From an uncultured Akkermansia sp. (GTDB taxonomy: Bacteria > Verrucomicrobiota > Verrucomicrobiia > Verrucomicrobiales > Akkermansiaceae): DNA of 19,639 nucleotides. Numbering within the stretch: position 1 is the first letter of the stretch; each line of letters starts with the position of its first letter. Of this stretch, positions 15,201 to 19,639 are shown piece after piece. The notes beneath the pieces are model-generated. The model was given only the letters and a program-made list of their open reading frames with translations. It did not search any database and was not told where the DNA came from. The DNA is taken from positions 1 to 19,639 of the forward strand of contig CAJGCV010000035.1 of NCBI GenBank assembly GCA_904501915.1, given 5' to 3'. Both the position numbers and the translations under genes were made by a program.

Positions 15201-15593
15201 ATGTTACAGGAATACTTTTCTGCGCTCATTCAGTTGATTGCCGGTTTTGGATTTGCCGGTCTGATTATCATCCTGAGTATTGTGTTCGGACGCCGCTCCA
15301 AGATGCGTTCCGCCATGGATGTGCCGTACGAATGCGGTAACATTCCTGAGGGTGAGGGTTCTCCTTCGTTCTTCTCCATCAAGTTCTACCTGGTGGCGAT
15401 TCTGTTCCTGGTGTTTGACCTTGAGGTGATTTTCCTGTATCCCTGGGCTCTTGGTTTCCAGGATGTGGTGATGAACAACGGCGCTGCATTCGCTTCCATG
15501 ACAGCCTTTATCGGCGTGCTGATGGTGGCTTACCTGTATGCCGTGGGCAAGGGCGCTATCACCTGGCACCGCAATCCCACGCCCCGCCGCTGA
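15201..15593 (+). CDS. nuoA: NADH-quinone oxidoreductase subunit A (130 aa)
   Basis: This small membrane subunit of respiratory complex I sits at the junction of the membrane and peripheral arms. Three transmembrane helices are visible (about 9-29, 62-82 and 92-113). The loop motif MDVPYECGNIP (39-49, including the conserved Cys) and KFYLVAILFLVFDLEVIFLYPWA are diagnostic. Length is normal for the family. It has its own strong promoter and is closed by an intrinsic terminator (15628-15667), so it is monocistronic here. nuoB and the rest of the complex I genes are not next to it, unlike the common nuoA-N operon. Confidence 0.95.
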   Translation: MLQEYFSALIQLIAGFGFAGLIIILSIVFGRRSKMRSAMDVPYECGNIPEGEGSPSFFSIKFYLVAILFLVFDLEVIFLYPWALGFQDVVMNNGAAFASMTAFIGVLMVAYLYAVGKGAITWHRNPTPRR

Positions 15594-15627
15594 TACGCAG
15601 CCCGCGCGCGAGCTTATGATTTTTCCT

Positions 15628-15667
15628 GCTGTCGGTGGGCTGATACATGCCGCCGACAGCTTTTTTT
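15628..15667 (+). terminator. Intrinsic terminator after nuoA
   Basis: The 11-bp stem GCTGTCGGTGG/CCGCCGACAGC (15628-15638/15650-15660, one G-U pair) is followed by seven T (15661-15667). It lies between nuoA and metH. It contains an ATG (15647) in frame with metH, which is therefore unlikely to be the metH start. Confidence 0.85.
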
Positions 15668-15679
15668 GATTTCCCTGCT

Positions 15680-18600
15680 ATGAAGACAACCGCTGCAGAA
15701 CGCCGGAACTTTTTAATGAATACGCTGCGCGAGCGCATCCTGATACTGGATGGCGCCTGCGGTACCATGGTGCAGAAACACCAGCTGACCGAGGCCGATT
15801 ACCGCGGCAGCCGGTTTGCCGGGTTCTCCCGTGACTTAAAGAATAACAATGATTTGCTGGTGCTGACGCAGCCGGAAATTATACGCGGTATTCACGCGGC
15901 ATATGCAGCAGCCGGTGCTGATATCCTGACAACCTGCACTTTCTCGGCTACGAGCCTGGGGCAGCATGAGTTCTTTCATGAATCTGCCCTGGCAGAACGT
16001 GGGCAGGCGTATTATGATGAGGTGCTGGAGAATCAGGAGCTGGCAGTCCTGGCGCGGGAGCTGAATCTGGCTGCATGTGCGCTGGCGCGTGAAGCCGCAG
16101 CCGCAGCCGAGGCCCGTGAAAATCGCCCGCTTCTGGTGGCTGGTTCCATTGGCCCCATGGCGGTGACAGCTTCACTTTCGCCCAAGGTGACTGACCCCGG
16201 CTACCGCGCGATTAATTTTGAGCAGTTGCGCCGAGCGTACCGTGAACAGGTTATAGCGCTGGCAGATGGCGGGGTGGATATCCTGCTGCTGGAGACAATC
16301 TTTGACACGCTGAATGCCAAGGCCGCCCTGTTTGCGATTGATGAGCTGCGCCAGGAACGCGAGCTGCCGCCGGTCATCATCAGCTTCACCATTACAGATA
16401 AGGCGGGACGAACCCTTTCGGGGCAGACGGTGGAGGCCTTCTGGAACAGTGTGCGCCATGCACAGCCACTGGCTATCAGTATTAACTGTGCCCTGGGCGC
16501 AGACCTCATGAAACCCTTTGCCGCCAAACTGGCAGAACTGGCCGATTGCGCCGTGTGCCTGTATCCGAATGCCGGATTGCCGAATCCGCTCAGCCCAACG
16601 GGCTATGAGCACAGCGCAGAGCACATGGCCGGTATTTTGCGCGATTACGCCGCTGAAGGGCTTCTGAATATCGTGGGTGGCTGCTGCGGTACAACTCCGG
16701 AGTATATTGCTGCCATTCGTGAGGCTGTGCAGGGTTTTGCACCGCGTGCAATCGCCCCCCGCCCGGCTGAGGGGCTGCTGCGGCTGGCGGGGCTGGAACC
16801 GTTGAACCACCACCGCAGCCAGGGTACCTTATTCATCGGCGAGCGTTGCAATGTGGCCGGTTCGCCCAAGTTTGCACGTCTGGTGCGTGAGGGGAAGTAT
16901 GAGGAAGCGGTGGAGATTGCCCGCCAGCAGGTGGAAAAAGGCGCCCGAGTGCTCGATTTCTGCTTCGATGATGGCATGATTGACGGTCCTGCTGCCATGA
17001 CCCGTTTCCTGAATCTGGTGGCGGCAGAGCCGGATATTGCACGCGTGCCGTTCATGATTGATTCCTCGAACTGGGAGGTGATAGAGGCGGGGCTGCGCTG
17101 CACCCAGGGCAAGGGAATTGTGAACTCCATATCGCTGAAGAATGGTGAGGAGGAATTCCTGCGTCAGGCTGTCCTGCTGCGGCGCTATGGTGCGGCGGTG
17201 GTCGTGATGGGCTTCGATGAAAACGGGCAGGCGTGCGGACGCGAGGACCGCATTGCCATTGCGCACCGAGCATACGATTTGCTGGTGAATAAGGTGGGCT
17301 TCCCGGAGGAAGATATCATCTTTGATCCCAATGTGCTGACCGTAGGCACGGGGATTGCCGAACACGCCAACCATGCGCTGCATTTCTTCCAGGCGGCAGG
17401 AGAGATTTTCCGGGCGCACCCGAACTGCCATATATCGGGCGGTATTTCCAACGTGTCGTTCTCCTTCCGTGGTATCAATCCAGTGCGCGAAGCGATGCAT
17501 TCGGCTTTCCTGCACCATGCGGTGCAGAATGGGCTCGACCTGTGCATTGTGAATGCAGCGCTCATGGATGATTATGCCAATATACCGGCGCACCGGCGCA
17601 AGCTGGTGGAGGCGGTACTGCTCAACAGTGCGGATGATGCTACAGAGTGCCTGATTTCATACGCTCAGGAGCTGGCGGCTAATAAAGACAAGAACGCTGC
17701 TCCCGCAAAAGGGACTGCAGCCCTGGCAGACTGGCGGAAGGGCACGGTGCAGGAGCGCCTGGCGTATGCGCTGGTGAAGGGCATCACAGAATATGTAGAG
17801 GCTGATACCCGCGAGGCACTGGAACACTGTGGTTCGCCGCTGGCGGTGATAGAAGGCCCGCTTATGGAGGGCATGAAGCAGGTGGGTGAGTTGTTCGGTG
17901 CAGGCAAGATGTTCCTGCCGCAGGTGGTGAAGAGCGCCCGCGTGATGAAACAGAGTGTGGCGGTGCTTACTCCCTTGCTCGAACAGGCTCAGGGGCAGCA
18001 GAGTTCTGCCGGCACTGTGGTGCTCGCTACTGTGAAAGGCGATGTGCACGACATTGGCAAGAATATTGTGGGTGTGGTGCTGGCTTGCAATGGTTTCCGC
18101 GTGGTGGACCTGGGCGTGATGGTGCCGTGCGAGGATATTGTGGCGGCTGCCCGCCGCGAAAAGGCAGATCTGGTGGCTCTTTCCGGGTTGATTACCCCCT
18201 CGCTCGCCGAAATGGCCAAGGTGGCTGCCGCAATGGAGGCTGAGGGACTGCATACTCCGCTTCTGGTGGGTGGCGCTACGACAAGTCCGCTGCATACGGC
18301 GCTGAAACTGGCGCCGCATTATCCCTCTGGCGTGGTGGTGCAGACATCGGATGCGTCTACCATTGTGCCGGCAGCTGCTGCGCTGGTCGGCCCGGCAAAG
18401 GATGCGTTCATCGAGTCTCATAAGGCAGAGCAGGCGCGCATGTGCCGCGAGTTTGAAGAAAAGGAACAAGTTCTCATGCCCCTGGCAGAGGCCCGCGCGC
18501 ATTCCTTGAATATCGACTGGTCTGCCGTGCCCCAGCCGGCACCCTTGCGCTCGGGGGTGTTCACCGCGGCTGTGTCCGGTGGGTGCAAATGCTGCCATGG

Positions 18601-19387
18601 CGCACCGGATTTTCCGCTCTCCTGGCAGCAGTTGCAGGAAAAGGCCGATTGGAGTATTCTGCTGCGTTATTTCGAGCTGCAGGATGTCTGGAATCCCGCG
18701 CGGAATGCGATGCATCCGAATGCCCCTGCAGAAAAAGTGGCTGAGGCGCAGACTGTGCTCAACGATGCCCGGGCGATGCTGGCTCAGGCTGGGGATTATC
18801 TGCACGCCCGCGCGGTATTCGGTATCTGGCCTGCCTCGCGCGTGCAGGATGATGTGGTGCTGGATAACGGCACGGTGCTGCATACCCTGCGCCAACAGAA
18901 AGTCAGCGAACGGCCGCGCCTGGCGCTGGCTGATTTTGTGGCACCTGCGGGGCAGGGCGGTTATGTGGGGGCGTTGCAGCTTTCTGTGACGGGGGGTGAT
19001 GCCTGGGCTGCGGCGCTGAATGCAGAGGGTGATACTTACCGAGCCTTGCTGTGCGCTGCGCTTTGCAGTATGCTGGCCGAGGCTCTGGCCGAGTGTTCGC
19101 AGTCTTGCATGGAAACGCTGTGGCCTGTTTCCGGCAGCCGGATGATTCGTCCCGCTTGCGGATACCCCAGCCAGCCTGACCATTGGGAGAAGGAAAAGGT
19201 GTTTGCCTTGCTGAATGCTACGGAACACACCGGCGCAACGCTTACGGATACGGCTATGATGAATCCTGTTGCATCCGTGTGTGCGCTGGTGTTCAATCAC
19301 CCGGAAGCCAGGTATTTTGCCGTTGGTCCGGTGGGGGCAGACCAGCGGGCGGATTATGAAGCCCGGGGTGGACGCCCATTGATGTAA
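15680..19387 (+). CDS. metH: Cobalamin-dependent methionine synthase MetH (1235 aa)
   Basis: It transfers a methyl group from methyltetrahydrofolate via cobalamin to homocysteine, making methionine. All four modules are present. The homocysteine domain (about 12-340) has zinc ligands C270 (INCALG) and C335-C336 (GGCCGT). The pterin-binding domain is at about 370-610 (IGERCNVAGSPKF). The B12 cap and B12 domain cover about 655-890, with the DxHxxG motif D788-V789-H790-D791-I792-G793 supplying the lower-ligand His, plus ALSGLITPS and GGATTSP. The reactivation domain (about 905-1225) has RPACGYPSQPDH for AdoMet. Length matches the full-length family (about 1,230). The frame is open from 15647, inside the nuoA terminator, so I prefer the ATG at 15680; an ATG at 15716, just before LRERILILDGACGTM, is also possible. 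No Shine-Dalgarno or clear promoter. No cobalamin riboswitch can be seen in the 86-nt gap. Confidence 0.97.
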   Translation: MKTTAAERRNFLMNTLRERILILDGACGTMVQKHQLTEADYRGSRFAGFSRDLKNNNDLLVLTQPEIIRGIHAAYAAAGADILTTCTFSATSLGQHEFFHESALAERGQAYYDEVLENQELAVLARELNLAACALAREAAAAAEARENRPLLVAGSIGPMAVTASLSPKVTDPGYRAINFEQLRRAYREQVIALADGGVDILLLETIFDTLNAKAALFAIDELRQERELPPVIISFTITDKAGRTLSGQTVEAFWNSVRHAQPLAISINCALGADLMKPFAAKLAELADCAVCLYPNAGLPNPLSPTGYEHSAEHMAGILRDYAAEGLLNIVGGCCGTTPEYIAAIREAVQGFAPRAIAPRPAEGLLRLAGLEPLNHHRSQGTLFIGERCNVAGSPKFARLVREGKYEEAVEIARQQVEKGARVLDFCFDDGMIDGPAAMTRFLNLVAAEPDIARVPFMIDSSNWEVIEAGLRCTQGKGIVNSISLKNGEEEFLRQAVLLRRYGAAVVVMGFDENGQACGREDRIAIAHRAYDLLVNKVGFPEEDIIFDPNVLTVGTGIAEHANHALHFFQAAGEIFRAHPNCHISGGISNVSFSFRGINPVREAMHSAFLHHAVQNGLDLCIVNAALMDDYANIPAHRRKLVEAVLLNSADDATECLISYAQELAANKDKNAAPAKGTAALADWRKGTVQERLAYALVKGITEYVEADTREALEHCGSPLAVIEGPLMEGMKQVGELFGAGKMFLPQVVKSARVMKQSVAVLTPLLEQAQGQQSSAGTVVLATVKGDVHDIGKNIVGVVLACNGFRVVDLGVMVPCEDIVAAARREKADLVALSGLITPSLAEMAKVAAAMEAEGLHTPLLVGGATTSPLHTALKLAPHYPSGVVVQTSDASTIVPAAAALVGPAKDAFIESHKAEQARMCREFEEKEQVLMPLAEARAHSLNIDWSAVPQPAPLRSGVFTAAVSGGCKCCHGAPDFPLSWQQLQEKADWSILLRYFELQDVWNPARNAMHPNAPAEKVAEAQTVLNDARAMLAQAGDYLHARAVFGIWPASRVQDDVVLDNGTVLHTLRQQKVSERPRLALADFVAPAGQGGYVGALQLSVTGGDAWAAALNAEGDTYRALLCAALCSMLAEALAECSQSCMETLWPVSGSRMIRPACGYPSQPDHWEKEKVFALLNATEHTGATLTDTAMMNPVASVCALVFNHPEARYFAVGPVGADQRADYEARGGRPLM

Positions 19388-19397
19388 CAGATAAATG

Positions 19398-19429
19398 AAA
19401 AAAGCCGCTCGTATGAGCGGCTTTTTTTT
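19398..19429. terminator. Bidirectional intrinsic terminator between metH and the lptF/G-type gene
   Basis: The perfect 10-bp stem AAAGCCGCTC/GAGCGGCTTT (19401-19410/19415-19424) has loop GTAT. Its plus-strand tail runs to eight T (19422-19429), and six A on the left (19398-19403) serve as a U run for the minus strand. It fits the convergent gene arrangement. Confidence 0.92.
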
Positions 19430-19447
19430 AAATGACAGGGCGGTGCA

Positions 19448-19639
19448 TTAACCGCGGAATTTGGCTTTCTGGTGCTGCCAGATGGCAAATGCCGCGCAGA
19501 TGATATTGGGCAGCCAGAGCACAATGTAAGGTGTGATGCCGCTGGATTTACGCGATAATTCGCAGAATACCAGAGCCATGAAATAGACGGCCGCCACAAG
19601 AATGCCGATGGCAAAGCCAGTAGAGGTATCCTTGCGGCG
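19448..19639 (-). CDS. C-terminus of an LptF/LptG (YjgP/YjgQ) family permease, cut by the right edge
   Basis: The minus strand is open from the edge to a TAA at 19448-19450, giving 63 residues: RRKDTSTGFAIGILVAAVYF at the start, then a helix, then ITPYIVLWLPNIICAAFAIW and a short basic tail. This is the standard end of LptF/LptG proteins, with the GFxIG helix, a loop, then PxxxxWLPN and a last helix. These are the membrane permease subunits of the ABC transporter that extracts lipopolysaccharide from the inner membrane. F and G cannot be told apart from the tail. It converges on metH across the shared terminator. The start and most of the gene lie outside the window. Confidence 0.85.
   Translation of the reverse strand, partial: RRKDTSTGFAIGILVAAVYFMALVFCELSRKSSGITPYIVLWLPNIICAAFAIWQHQKAKFRG

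Noticed and set aside
15647..15679. Upstream ATG for metH
   Set aside because: It lies inside the loop of the nuoA terminator and is followed by the T run, so a transcript starting there is unlikely to be translated from it.
15594..15679. Cobalamin riboswitch before metH
   Set aside because: The 86-nt gap is filled by a simple intrinsic terminator. It is too short for a cobalamin aptamer, and no B12-box-like sequence is visible.
17657..19300. 547-aa open frame on the minus strand opposite metH
   Set aside because: Antisense shadow of metH, which shows all family motifs. The translation is Arg/His/Gln-rich low-complexity sequence.
19354..19614. 86-aa minus-strand open frame at the right end
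   Set aside because: It runs through the terminator and the metH tail. The neighbouring frame, open from the window edge to 19448, clearly encodes an LptF/G-type C-terminus.

Overview
The window looks like a chromosomal segment of a gut-type Verrucomicrobiota bacterium, most likely Akkermansia or a close relative. The basis is a full-length exported GH84 hexosaminidase, a secreted SGNH esterase, large exported ankyrin proteins and a moderately high GC content, next to conserved housekeeping genes (rimO, nuoA, metH, an lptF/lptG end). The genus is an inference from gene content. No rRNA or other taxonomic marker is present.

Layout. Positions 1-2343 are an accessory minus-strand cassette of four small genes: a 2-TM protein, a putative lipoprotein, an exported protein, and the first 20 codons of another exported protein that runs off the left edge. 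It is interrupted at 564-1470 by an AT-rich unit. Two direct 142-bp copies of a terminal-inverted-repeat element flank a 4-TM protein gene, and the whole unit sits between two copies of an 8-bp direct repeat (TTATTTGA). This reads as a transposase-less composite mobile unit that split the operon. Positions 2496-4979 hold the GH84 enzyme (minus). Positions 4980-5292 are a divergent intergenic region with inverted heptamer repeats around a hairpin. Positions 5293-9120 hold a plus-strand run: a PH-like/DUF3592 membrane protein, an OmpR-type response regulator without a kinase, and an exported SGNH hydrolase. Positions 9269-12592 hold a 1107-residue exported ankyrin protein (minus), convergent with that run. 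From 12843 come rimO, a Sel1-repeat lipoprotein, nuoA and metH (all plus). metH ends at a bidirectional terminator facing the 3' end of an lptF/lptG-type permease (minus) that enters from the right edge.

How the genes relate. GH84, the SGNH hydrolase, the ankyrin protein and the Sel1 lipoprotein all carry export signals and fit an organism that works on host glycans and has a busy periplasm. rimO, nuoA, metH and lptF/G are core functions that are merely adjacent. Several genes have near-consensus sigma70-type promoters (-35, 17-bp spacer, -10) whose -10 box lies only 6-7 nt before the ATG, which predicts leaderless mRNAs. Shine-Dalgarno sequences are evident only in the accessory cassette.
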